DNA from: Pseudomonas sp. | GTDB taxonomy: Bacteria; Pseudomonadota; Gammaproteobacteria; Pseudomonadales; Pseudomonadaceae | Length of the DNA stretch: 64,000 bases | NCBI RefSeq assembly: GCF_002796985.1 | Contig: NZ_PEKX01000007.1 | Coordinates: 1,106,284 to 1,170,283, forward strand | Direction: 5' to 3' | In this document: positions 9,015-17,400 of the stretch, piece after piece | How positions within the stretch are numbered: the stretch's first letter is position 1 | How the letters are laid out: every line of letters begins with the position of its first letter | Position numbers and translations under genes: made by a program | The notes under the pieces: model-generated | Seen by the model: the letters and a program-made list of their open reading frames with translations, nothing else | What the model was told of the DNA's origin: nothing | Databases searched by the model: none

Positions 9015-9536
9015 ATGGCGAACGAACTCTATACCCGCACCAACCAGAAGCTGTTCTTCGCCGGCCTCGCCCTGGAAGCCTGGCGCAGCGCCGAGGCGGC
9101 GCGCGCAATGAACGCCCAGGCACGTATCCAGGCCGAGCGCGAAGCAGCGCTGTTCCACCTCTATGGCGCAGTATTGGGCGTGGCCCATGAGATCGCCGGT
9201 TATTATCGCTTGCCTCAGGCCGGTGCGCCCCGTGTCGACATGTTGCTGAACGCCGAAGTGCTGGCCGCCGCGCCGAGCCCGGAGCTGGCAGAGATGGTCG
9301 AGCTGGCACAATCTCCGGAAGCCTGGCTGGGCCGTCTCCTGGGGGCCTACGCCGCGCTGTTCCAACCGCCGAGCGAGCCGAAGAAAGCCAAGGTCGATCC
9401 AACCCAGCCGCTGATCCAGGCGGTGAATGTCTACGACGAGGCGCCGGTCGAGTTGGGTCATGACGAGCTGGAAGCCTGGCGCAAATCCCTCAAAGAGCTG
9501 GTCCTGCGCTTCCGCGCATCGCTCACCGAACTCTGA
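9015..9536 (+). CDS. DUF6586-type conserved Pseudomonas protein
   Basis: A 173-residue, largely alpha-helical, soluble protein starting MANELYTRTNQKLFFAGLALEAW. It follows topA as in P. aeruginosa (PA3010 position). GGAGG seven bases before ATG 9015 decides this start over the in-frame ATG at 8997. There is no signal peptide, membrane segment or catalytic motif. The family assignment is from general resemblance and its function is unknown. It may be read through from topA, since no strong terminator separates them. Confidence 0.75.
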   Translation: MANELYTRTNQKLFFAGLALEAWRSAEAARAMNAQARIQAEREAALFHLYGAVLGVAHEIAGYYRLPQAGAPRVDMLLNAEVLAAAPSPELAEMVELAQSPEAWLGRLLGAYAALFQPPSEPKKAKVDPTQPLIQAVNVYDEAPVELGHDELEAWRKSLKELVLRFRASLTEL

Positions 9537-9645
9537 TTCACGCCCTGTTCGCAGCGCCGGTCTTCCGGTCGGTCCGTGCAAGCTTTGGCTAGGGTGTAGC
9601 GGATGTGGCTGTTACACTACGCGTTCTGCTGTGGAGAACGTCGCT

Positions 9646-9885
9646 ATGCCAACCTCATTTCTGGAAATTGTCGAGCTGCCTGACGGGCGTATCGTGCTGC
9701 GTCGTGCGGACGAGGAGGAGGCGCTGGTGACCCTGGAGTTCTCTGCCGATGCCAAGGGCTTCCTGCAGGGCCAGCACATCGAGATCGCCAAGGCGATGTT
9801 CAATGTGGGTGTGCAGATGGCTGGTCGTCTCGCCGAGGGTGGCGACATGAACATGGACGAAGAAGGCCCGCGCGTCCTGCACTGA
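9646..9885 (+). CDS. Small acidic conserved protein, function unknown
   Basis: A 79-residue acidic protein (MPTSFLEIVELPDGRIVLRR...) ending in an Asp/Glu/Met-rich tail. It occupies the position of PA3009 in P. aeruginosa. The start at ATG 9646 follows GTGGAGAA; upstream in-frame codons give Ser/Arg-rich sequence typical of non-coding DNA. No motif suggests a function. It is convergent with sulA; a weak stem-loop without a T tract (9900-9923) separates them. Confidence 0.75.
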   Translation: MPTSFLEIVELPDGRIVLRRADEEEALVTLEFSADAKGFLQGQHIEIAKAMFNVGVQMAGRLAEGGDMNMDEEGPRVLH

Positions 9886-9935
9886 GTTTCTGCTGTTCCG
9901 CTTCGCTGCGTTCGCGGCGAAGCTTCCCGATCAAA

Positions 9936-10409
9936 TCATCCCAGACGAATATTCAGGCTTTGTGCCTGGCCGGCAACGGCGGCGCGAGAAAGCTGAGTGC
10001 GTGCTTTCGCGTTGAGATTCAGCCAGCTCACCACTGTGTGGCTGTTACCCAGGCGCAGCGCCTCGCAGGTCAGGGCGAGGGCGGAGGCTTGATCGCGGGC
10101 GGGCAGCAACAGGATGCCTTCGCGGTTCAGGCCGGCCTTGCGCAGCCAGTCTGGTGTCAGGCTGGAGGGCGGGGCGATTAGTGTCAGCCAGCGTGAATCG
10201 CTTTCCTCGCTCAGCTCGCGGAGCATCGGCGCCAGCAGCGTCAGGCACTGGCCGGGAAGGCCGCGCAGGGAGATTTCGCTGAAGGCGCTTTCGTCGTCGG
10301 TGGGTTCATCGTCCATCAGCTCCGGGAGCAGAGGAGCAGTACCGCTCGCCCAGAGTGCTTCCTGGAACAGCGGGAGTTGCGGCAGGTTCAGCGGCTGCGG
10401 GTACTGCAT
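9936..10409 (-). CDS. sulA: SOS cell division inhibitor SulA
   Basis: A 157-residue SulA/RecA-like-fold protein. SulA binds FtsZ and stops septation during the SOS response. Recognisable parts are the central WLTLIAPPSSLTPDWLRKAGLN and the distal ALRLGNSHTVVSWL, matching pseudomonad SulA. It starts 13 bases after the lexA stop on the same strand and must share the lexA promoter with its two SOS boxes. This lexA-sulA arrangement is typical of Pseudomonas. Confidence 0.93.
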   Translation of the reverse strand: MQYPQPLNLPQLPLFQEALWASGTAPLLPELMDDEPTDDESAFSEISLRGLPGQCLTLLAPMLRELSEESDSRWLTLIAPPSSLTPDWLRKAGLNREGILLLPARDQASALALTCEALRLGNSHTVVSWLNLNAKARTQLSRAAVAGQAQSLNIRLG

Positions 10410-10422
10410 GGGTATCTCCTGT

Positions 10423-11037
10423 TCAGCGACGGATCACGCCGACGCTCAAGCCTTCGATGATCAGTTCCTGTTCCTTGAGATCGACCTCGATCGGGGCGAA
10501 CTCGGGGTTCTCGGCTAGCAGCCAGACCTTGCTACCTTCGCGCTTGAATCGCTTCACCGTTACTTCCTCACCCAGGCGAGCGACCACAATCTGGCCGTTG
10601 CGCGCCTCGCGGGTGACGTGCACGGCGAGCAGGTCGCCGTCCATGATGCCGACGTCCTTCATGCTCTGGCCGCGGACGCGCAGCAGGTAGTCGGCCGGCG
10701 GGTTGAAGAAGGTCGGGTTGATCCGGCAGGTGTCGTCGACGTTCTGCTCGGCGAGGATCGGTGCGCCCGCGGCGACGCGACCGATGATCGGCAGTTCGTC
10801 GTCATTGGCGGCGGCCTTGGGTTCGAAGCCGGGGATACGGATGCCGCGAGAGGCGCCTGGGGTCATCTCGATGGCGCCCTTGCGGGCCAGGGCCTTCAGG
10901 TGCTCCTCGGCGGCGTTGGGCGACTTGAAGCCGAGTTCCTGGGCAATTTCTGCGCGGGTGGGCGGGTAGCCGTTGGCTTCCAGGCAGCGTTTGATGAAGG
11001 CGAGGATCTCGGCTTGGCGCGGCGTGAGCTTCAGCAT
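10423..11037 (-). CDS. lexA: LexA repressor
   Basis: A 204-residue SOS repressor with an N-terminal winged helix (LTPRQAEILAFIKRCLE... TRAEIAQELGFKSPNAAEEHL) and a C-terminal S24 autoprotease domain. The cleavage bond is Ala90-Gly91 in VAAGAPILAEQ; catalytic Ser125 lies in GQSMKD and Lys162 in VKRFKR. Length equals P. aeruginosa LexA. The ATG at 11037 was chosen because the protein then begins exactly as homologues do. An in-frame ATG six bases upstream cannot be excluded, and longer forms would run through the SOS boxes. It is autoregulated through boxes at 11047-11081. Confidence 0.97.
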   Translation of the reverse strand: MLKLTPRQAEILAFIKRCLEANGYPPTRAEIAQELGFKSPNAAEEHLKALARKGAIEMTPGASRGIRIPGFEPKAAANDDELPIIGRVAAGAPILAEQNVDDTCRINPTFFNPPADYLLRVRGQSMKDVGIMDGDLLAVHVTREARNGQIVVARLGEEVTVKRFKREGSKVWLLAENPEFAPIEVDLKEQELIIEGLSVGVIRR

Positions 11038-11046
11038 GTCCATACT

Positions 11047-11062
11047 CTGGCTTTTTATACAG
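11047..11062 (-). promoter_or_regulatory. LexA-binding SOS box 1
   Basis: On the minus strand it reads CTG-TATAAAAAGC-CAG, a full CTG-N10-CAG LexA box with an AT-rich core. It lies 10-25 bases before the lexA start. Confidence 0.93.
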
Positions 11063-11065
11063 TGA

Positions 11066-11081
11066 CTGGGATTATATACAG
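11066..11081 (-). promoter_or_regulatory. LexA-binding SOS box 2
   Basis: On the minus strand it reads CTG-TATATAATCC-CAG, a second full LexA box. It contains TATAAT and so probably overlaps the lexA -10 element. The two boxes are offset by 19 bases, about two helical turns, favouring cooperative binding. Confidence 0.93.
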
Positions 11082-11241
11082 TGATGGCGGGCTGGCAATG
11101 CTTTTGTTGCGCGCCGCTGTCGGTGGAACGTTCGTGCATGTAACCTTTGGAGCTTGGCAAGCGTCTTGCTTTGTAGGTATTGAATTAACCAGCTGTCTCG
11201 TCGCATTGCCATGATATTGGTAACAATCCATCGCACTTTGC

Positions 11242-11271
11242 TTGACAATACAAGACGCTGAAACGTATGTT
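11242..11271 (+). promoter_or_regulatory. Predicted psrA promoter
   Basis: A perfect TTGACA at 11242-11247 and TATGTT at 11266-11271 with an 18-base spacer. The -10 lies inside the first PsrA operator, so PsrA binding would block RNA polymerase directly. Confidence 0.7.
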
Positions 11272-11286
11272 TCAAACAAGTGTTTG
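11260..11286 (+). promoter_or_regulatory. Tandem PsrA operators (autoregulation)
   Basis: Two perfect palindromes share one base: GAAAC-GTAT-GTTTC at 11260-11273 and CAAAC-AAGT-GTTTG at 11273-11286. Both fit the published PsrA consensus C/GAAAC-N2-4-GTTTG/C. They cover the -10 and the transcription start of psrA. Confidence 0.92.
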
Positions 11287-11301
11287 TCAGGCGGAGTAGC
11301 C

Positions 11302-12018
11302 ATGGCCCAGTCGGAAACCGTCGAACGCATCCTGGATGCTGCGGAACAGCTGTTCGCGGAGAAAGGCTTCGCCGAAACCTCCTTGCGTCTGATTACCAGC
11401 AAGGCGGGGGTGAACCTTGCGGCGGTGAACTATCACTTCGGCTCGAAGAAGGCGCTGATTCAGGCTGTTTTCTCGCGCTTCCTCGGCCCTTTCTGCACCA
11501 GCCTCGAAAAGGAACTGGATCGCCGTCAGGCCAAGCCCGACGCGCCGCGTGCCACGCTGGAAGAGCTGCTCGAACTGCTCGTGGTCCAGGCGATGGCGGT
11601 GAAGCCGCGCAGCGGTAACGATCTGTCGATCTTCATGCGCCTGCTGGGCCTGGCCTTCAGTCAGAGCCAGGGACACCTGCGCAAGTACCTCGAAGAGGTG
11701 TACGGCAAGGTGTTCCGCCGCTACATGCTGCTGGTGCACGAGTCCGCGCCGCGCCTGCCGCCGCTGGAGTTGTTCTGGCGCGTGCACTTCATGCTGGGTA
11801 CCGCGGTGTTCAGCATGTCCGGCATCAAAGCGCTGCGTGCCATGGCCGAGAACGATTTCGGCGTGAACACCTCCATCGAGCAGGTGATGCGTCTGATGGT
11901 GCCGTTCCTGGCCGCCGGCATGCGTGCCGACAGCGGGGTCAGTGATCCATCGCTTGCCGGGGCGCAGCTCAAGCCGCGCGCCAAATCCAGCGTCGCGCAG
12001 ACGCCGGCCAAGGTCTGA
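11302..12018 (+). CDS. psrA: PsrA, TetR-family fatty-acid-responsive regulator
   Basis: A 238-residue TetR-family protein. The N-terminal helix-turn-helix covers about residues 5-50 (VERILDAAEQLFAEKGFAETSLRLI... NLAAVNYHFGSKKALI), and the C-terminal part is the ligand and dimer domain. In P. aeruginosa PsrA activates rpoS and represses fadBA5 and itself, and is released by long-chain fatty acids. The ATG at 11302 is preceded by GGAG; an upstream in-frame ATG would begin at the -35 element and is rejected. It is divergent from lexA, and its own operators lie directly upstream. Confidence 0.95.
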   Translation: MAQSETVERILDAAEQLFAEKGFAETSLRLITSKAGVNLAAVNYHFGSKKALIQAVFSRFLGPFCTSLEKELDRRQAKPDAPRATLEELLELLVVQAMAVKPRSGNDLSIFMRLLGLAFSQSQGHLRKYLEEVYGKVFRRYMLLVHESAPRLPPLELFWRVHFMLGTAVFSMSGIKALRAMAENDFGVNTSIEQVMRLMVPFLAAGMRADSGVSDPSLAGAQLKPRAKSSVAQTPAKV

Positions 12019-12074
12019 TTCAGCCCCGGCTTCGCGCTGGGCTGTACCGGCCTGATCGGCTACAGTAGCCGGCC

Positions 12075-12599
12075 ATGGCTGATCTCGATCTTCTCCATAT
12101 CTCCCTTGCTGACCAGATGCTCTACGGATTTGCCGCGGGGCGTCTTGTCGTGCGTGTTCCGGTATCCAGCGCCGCCAACGGCGCGGGGGAGCGCAACGGC
12201 TCCGGCTGCACGCCGCGCGGCTTGCACCAGGTTCGTGCGCGCATCGGTGATGGTTTGCCAAAGGGCGCAGTCCTGAGGGGGCGCCGCTGGACCGGCGAGA
12301 CCTGGACGGCCGAGCTGCACGAAACCTTTCCCGGCCGCGACTGGATTCTCTCGCGCATCCTCTGGCTCAGCGGCTGCGAGCCGGGGCGCAATCGGCTGGG
12401 TGAGGTTGATACCTTCCGCCGCTATATCTATCTGCATGGCACGCCGGACTGCGAGCCCATGGGCACGCCGCTTTCCCACGGCTGTATCCGCCTTCGCAAT
12501 GACGATCTGCTGGAACTCTTTCCGCAGGTTCCTCTCCATTGCCAGGTTCGAATCGAAGAGACTGTCTGCCCCGATTGGCAGGCGGCGCAACTGAACTAA
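12075..12599 (+). CDS. YkuD-domain (L,D-transpeptidase family) protein without signal peptide
   Basis: A 174-residue YkuD catalytic domain with His121 in YLHGTPD and the nucleophile Cys137 in SHGCIRLRN. YkuD enzymes act on the L,D bond in peptidoglycan stems. Unlike crosslinking family members it has no signal peptide or membrane anchor (it begins MADLDLLHISLADQ) and no LysM domain, and no longer in-frame start is available. It is therefore probably cytosolic. Its neighbour nagZ is a cytosolic muropeptide-recycling enzyme, and a cytosolic YkuD L,D-carboxypeptidase (ElsL/LdtK) is reported in Acinetobacter, so a recycling carboxypeptidase role is inferred. It ends ten bases before nagZ. Confidence 0.85.
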   Translation: MADLDLLHISLADQMLYGFAAGRLVVRVPVSSAANGAGERNGSGCTPRGLHQVRARIGDGLPKGAVLRGRRWTGETWTAELHETFPGRDWILSRILWLSGCEPGRNRLGEVDTFRRYIYLHGTPDCEPMGTPLSHGCIRLRNDDLLELFPQVPLHCQVRIEETVCPDWQAAQLN

Positions 12600-12609
12600 A
12601 GGAATGCAC

Positions 12610-13608
12610 ATGCACGGCTCCCTGATGCTCGACATCGGCGGCACCTGGCTGACCGCCGAGGACCGCCAGATCCTGCGCCACCCGGAAGTGGGCGGCCTGA
12701 TTATCTTCGCCCGCAACATCGAGTCGCCGCGCCAGGTTCGCGAGCTCTGCGCGGCCATTCGCGCGGTACGTCCGGACCTGCTGCTGGCGGTGGATCAGGA
12801 AGGTGGCCGCGTACAGCGCCTGCGCCAGGGCTTCCTGCGTCTTCCGGCAATGCGCGCTATCGCCGACAACGCCAATGCCGAACGCCTGGCCGAGCAGTGT
12901 GGCTGGCTGATGGCGACCGAGGTGCTGGCGGTAGGGCTGGACTTGAGTTTCGCCCCTGTGCTGGACCTGGATCACCAGCGCAGCGCCGTGGTTGGCAGTC
13001 GCGCCTTCGAGGGTAATCCGCAGCGCGCTGTCGAACTGGCCGGCGCCTTCATTCGTGGTATGCACGCTGCCGGCATGGCCGCCACTGGCAAGCACTTCCC
13101 TGGTCACGGTTGGGCGGAAGTGGATTCTCACGTGGGCATTCCGGAGGACGAGCGCACGCTGGAGCAGATCCGTGCCGTCGACCTGGTGCCGTTCCAGCGC
13201 CTGTCCGGCGATCTGGATGCGCTGATGCCGGCCCATGTGATCTATCCGCAGGTCGATCCCAATCCTGCCGGCTTCTCCCGTCGCTGGTTGCAGGACATCC
13301 TGCGTGGCGAGCTGGGCTTCGACGGGGTGATCTTCAGTGATGACCTGTCCATGGCAGGTGCTCACGTGGTCGGCGATGCCGCCAATCGTATCGAGGCCGC
13401 GCTGAACGCCGGTTGCGACATGGGCCTGGTGTGCAATGACCGCGCCTCCGCCGAGCTGGCCCTGAGTGCATTGCAGCGTCTGAAAGTCAGCGCGCCGCAG
13501 CGCCTGCAACGCATGCGCGCCAAGGCCTGGCCTGGCACCGAATACAAGCAACTGCCGCGTTGGCAGCAGGCCGTCGGTGAGTTACGCGCCGCACAACTGA
13601 TCGACTAA
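12610..13608 (+). CDS. nagZ: Beta-N-acetylhexosaminidase NagZ
   Basis: A 332-residue glycoside hydrolase family 3 enzyme that removes GlcNAc from GlcNAc-anhydroMurNAc peptides in the cytoplasm during peptidoglycan recycling, feeding signals that control AmpC in Pseudomonas. The signature KHFPGHGWAEVDSH runs from residue 161 and contains catalytic His174; the nucleophile Asp244 lies in FSDDLSMAG. AAAGGA sits six bases before ATG 12610, so this start is chosen over ATG 12604. Length equals the P. aeruginosa enzyme. It is co-directional with the YkuD gene upstream and the phosphorylase downstream. Confidence 0.96.
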   Translation: MHGSLMLDIGGTWLTAEDRQILRHPEVGGLIIFARNIESPRQVRELCAAIRAVRPDLLLAVDQEGGRVQRLRQGFLRLPAMRAIADNANAERLAEQCGWLMATEVLAVGLDLSFAPVLDLDHQRSAVVGSRAFEGNPQRAVELAGAFIRGMHAAGMAATGKHFPGHGWAEVDSHVGIPEDERTLEQIRAVDLVPFQRLSGDLDALMPAHVIYPQVDPNPAGFSRRWLQDILRGELGFDGVIFSDDLSMAGAHVVGDAANRIEAALNAGCDMGLVCNDRASAELALSALQRLKVSAPQRLQRMRAKAWPGTEYKQLPRWQQAVGELRAAQLID

Positions 13609-13617
13609 GGATTTGCC

Positions 13618-14364
13618 ATGACTGTCTACGCCATCATCGGCGGTACCGGCCTGACCCAGCTGGAAGGGCTGACCCTGAAGGACGCCATCAAACTGGATAC
13701 GCCCTACGGCGCGCCCTCGGCGACCGTCCAGCGCGGCGAGTTCGCCGGCCGCGAAGTGCTGTTCCTCGCCCGCCACGGCCATCCACATCGCTTCCCGCCA
13801 CACCAGGTGAACTACCGCGCCAATCTCTGGGCGCTGCAGCAGGCCGGCGCCGAAGCCATCCTGGCGGTGAATGCCGTGGGTGGCATCCATGCGGCGATGG
13901 GTAGCGGTCACCTCTGCGTGCCGCACCAGATTGTCGATTACACCTGGGGCCGCGAGCACACGTATTTCGCCGGGGACATCGAGCATGTCACCCATATCGA
14001 CTTCAGCCATCCCTATGACGAGCCGCTGCGGCAGAAGTTGATCGCCGCACTGCAGGCGCAGGGCTATGCGTACAGCAGTCATGGTGTGTATGCCGCGACC
14101 CAGGGGCCGCGCCTGGAAACGGTTGCGGAGATCGCCAGGCTGGAGCGCGACGGCTGCGACATCGTCGGCATGACCGGTATGCCTGAAGCCGCCCTGGCCC
14201 GCGAGCTGGACCTGCCTTACGCCTGCTTGTCGCTGGTGGTGAACCCGGCGGCCGGCAAATCCAGCGGCATCATCACCATGGCCGAGATCGAGCAAGCGTT
14301 GCACGACGGCATCGGCAAGGTGCGCGAGGTGCTGGGGCGAGTTTTGCTCGGCCAGGACCGGTAG
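13618..14364 (+). CDS. S-methyl-5'-thioinosine/thioadenosine phosphorylase
   Basis: A 248-residue purine nucleoside phosphorylase (PNP/MTAP class). It shows the phosphate-binding start IIGGTGLTQLEGL, the RHGHPHRFPPHQVNYRAN signature and the base-site segment CDIVGMTGMPEAALAREL. The P. aeruginosa orthologue at this position (PA3004) is reported to be a methylthioinosine phosphorylase, used with a deaminase for methylthioadenosine salvage; specificity here is inferred from that. It follows nagZ by nine bases, so it is probably in the same transcript. Confidence 0.9.
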   Translation: MTVYAIIGGTGLTQLEGLTLKDAIKLDTPYGAPSATVQRGEFAGREVLFLARHGHPHRFPPHQVNYRANLWALQQAGAEAILAVNAVGGIHAAMGSGHLCVPHQIVDYTWGREHTYFAGDIEHVTHIDFSHPYDEPLRQKLIAALQAQGYAYSSHGVYAATQGPRLETVAEIARLERDGCDIVGMTGMPEAALARELDLPYACLSLVVNPAAGKSSGIITMAEIEQALHDGIGKVREVLGRVLLGQDR

Positions 14365-14425
14365 GCAGGCGCTGCGTCGGCAGGGTGTTGCCTGCCAATC
14401 GCGCGGGGATATCGCAGATGGCGTT

Positions 14426-17400
14426 CTAGCCTTTCGGCAGCGGAGCGAAAAGGGCGTCGATGTCGCTGCTCTGCAACTGCAGGCCGCTGTCCTTGCCGTC
14501 TTCGAGTACGCCCGCCGCCAGCGCCGCTTTCTTCGCCTGTAATTGCTGGATTTTTTCTTCCAGGGTGCCGCGGGCGATCAGCTTGTAGACGAATACCGGC
14601 TTGTCCTGGCTGATGCGGTAGGCGCGGTCGGTGGCCTGTTGCTCCACGGCCGGGTTCCACCAGGGGTCGTAGTGGATCACGGTGTCCGCTGCGGTGAGGT
14701 TCAGGCCGGTGCCGCCGGCTTTCAGGCTGATCAGGAACAGCGGCACGCGCCCTTGCTGGAAGTTTTCCACGGGTTGGCGGCGGTTGCGGGTCTCGCCGGT
14801 CAGTAAGGAATAGGGGACGCCGCGTTCGTCCAGCTCCGCCTGGATCAGCTCGAGCATCGAGGTGAACTGCGAGAACAGCAGGACACGGCGTCCTTCGGCC
14901 AGCAGTTCTTCAAGCATGTCCAGCAGGCTGGCGAGTTTTCCGGAGTCCGCCGCCGCCAGGTCTTTGTCCAGCAGGCGCGGGTCGCAGCAGACCTGGCGTA
15001 ATTTGAGCAGCGCTTCCAGGACCACGATGTGGCTACGTGCCAGGCCCTTGCGCTGGATTTCCTCGCGAACCTTACGGTCCATGGCCAGGCGCACCGTCTC
15101 GTAGAGGTCGCGCTGGGTATCGCTGAGTTCCACCCAATGAGTGATCTCGCTCTTGGGCGGCAGCTCGCTGGCCACCTGATCCTTGCGGCGGCGCAGCAGG
15201 AAAGGCTTGATCCGTGTATTCAGGTGAGCCAGGCGCTGGCCGTTCGCGGCCCTCTCGATCGGATTGCGGTACAGGCGAGCGAAGCTGCGTTCATCCCCCA
15301 GCCAGCCCGGTAGCACAAGGTTGAACAGCGACCACAGCTCGCCCAGATGGTTTTCCAGTGGCGTGCCGGTCAGGCACAGTCGTTGCCGCGCGGTGAGGCG
15401 GGCGGCGGCCTTGGCGGACTTGCTGCGGGCGTTCTTCAGGTACTGCGCTTCGTCGAACACCACCATGTGCAGCGGTTGCCGGGAGAGTTCCTCGATGTCA
15501 CGGGGTAGCAGGGCGTAGGTGCTCAGCAGCAGGTCGTATTGTCCAAGGGCGTCGAAGTCCTTGTGGCGGTTACTGCCATGCAGGGTGAGTACTCGCAGCT
15601 CAGGGGCGAAGCGCGCGGCCTCATCCTGCCAGTTGGCCACCAGGCTGGTGGGCATCAGTACCAGGGCGGGCTGGTCCAGGCGCCCGGCGTTCTTCTCCGT
15701 GAGGATGTGGGCGAGCAACTGGAGTGTTTTGCCCAGCCCCATGTCGTCCCCGAGGATGCCGCCCAATTCCATGTTGCGCAGCGCCTGCATCCAGGTCAGG
15801 CCTTGTGTCTGATAGGGGCGCAGCTGGGCATGCAGGCCGTCGGGTGTCGCGCACGGCTGCTGGTGGTAGTCGCGCAGGCGGCGGGCAAGGCGCAGCAGGT
15901 TGTCGCTGCCTTCCCAGTGCAGCGGCTGTTCGTCGAGCAGGGTCAGCAGGCTGGCATCGGCGCCGGGCAGGCGCAGGCGGGTGTCATCGTGCTCTGAGCT
16001 GGCCAGCAACAGGCTTTCCAGGTGCTGAATCATCGCCCGCACGCGCGCCAGCGGCAGGCTGACGGTGAGCGGCGCGCCGTCGGCTTGGCGCTGGGCATTG
16101 AGGCGCAGTGGCAATTCACCCTGCGCATCGCCGCCAAGCAAGGCGGGTGGGGGCCGTCGGATCATCTCCAGAAGTGGCTGCAGCAGGCTGATCCGTTGCC
16201 CATCGACCACGATGCCCAGTTCCAGCTCGAACCAGGCCAGGCCCGGTTCCTCCTCGACATGCGCGTACCAGTTCTCGACCGCGCTGAAATCGAAGGGGAA
16301 GCGAGCGTCGATCTCGACTACCCAGCCTTCATGACGCAGTTCCCGCAGGAGGGGGACGATGGCCGCCCACAGGCTCTCGTCGAGCGGGCGATAGCATTCA
16401 TAGTGATCCCCGAGCTGGACGGGGGCGTGGTACTTGGCGAGCTTTTTCAGCTTCAGGCGTTGCAGTTTCTTGCGCAAGGCCTGCTCTGTTTTCGGCTGCC
16501 GTTCGATGACCACGAAAGTGTCATCCTCAAGGGTGCGAATCGGCTGATCACTACGGGCCGGGCCATGCACGAAGTGTTTGCCATAGGCAAAGCGCAGGCT
16601 GGCCTGATACTGATCGGAGCGACGGTAATGGTCATGTTGCCCGCTCAACAGCAGGTGCGCCACGGGCTGCACGTCCACGAGCCGATGCTCCTTGGTGGGC
16701 AGGGGCAGCGGTGCCTGGGGCGCCAACTGCTTGAGTTGCAGGCCGAACAGCGCCGCCTCCTCGGGGTAGACCGGTGGTGCGCCGAGTAGATGGGTTGCCA
16801 GTGCATCGGGGAGGTCGTGGCGCAGTGGGCCGATGCGCGAGCTCTGGCGCTGGACATACCAGGGTGGGCAGAGGTGTGTCAGCAGTTGGGGTTGCGGGTC
16901 GCTCTCGACTTGCCAGGCGGCGACATAGCTGCCATCGGCCTGTTCACGCCAGGTCATCTGCGCCGGCAGTTCGGCACCGGCCTGCAAGCGACCATCCGGA
17001 TGCTCCAGGTCGAAGAACAGCTGGCCGCTGCGGACGATCATCTCCAGTAACTCGGAGCCGTCCCGGCCGCTCAGGAGCACTTCGTTGTCGTGGGGTTGAA
17101 CACCTGTGCAGCCCAGTGCGCGCAGCAGGATGCGTTGATCCTGCTCGGTGACACCGCGCCCAAGGGCCGTGGAGATCGAGCTGAGCCTGACATGGCCCAG
17201 GCTCCGGCCGTCTTCTCCCTGCAACTGCGTGTGAATGAAGACCCGACCATTATTGGTTAGCCGGTAGTACAGGGGCTGGGTATGGGGAGCCTTGGCTTCG
17301 GCGGGAGCCTTGAGCGCCCCCGGAAGCTTTTTCAACCAACCTGCCAGGTTTGCTGACAAGTGGGCGGCAGGTTTGACCGCCGGTCTGGGGGCTGCCGGCC

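Noticed and set aside
6368..9016. An 882-codon minus-strand open frame opposite topA
   Set aside because: It is a composition shadow of topA; the product lacks any recognisable domain and has no ribosome site.
11040..11160. An N-terminally extended LexA of 245 residues
   Set aside because: The extension would run through both SOS boxes and is not part of the known LexA start.
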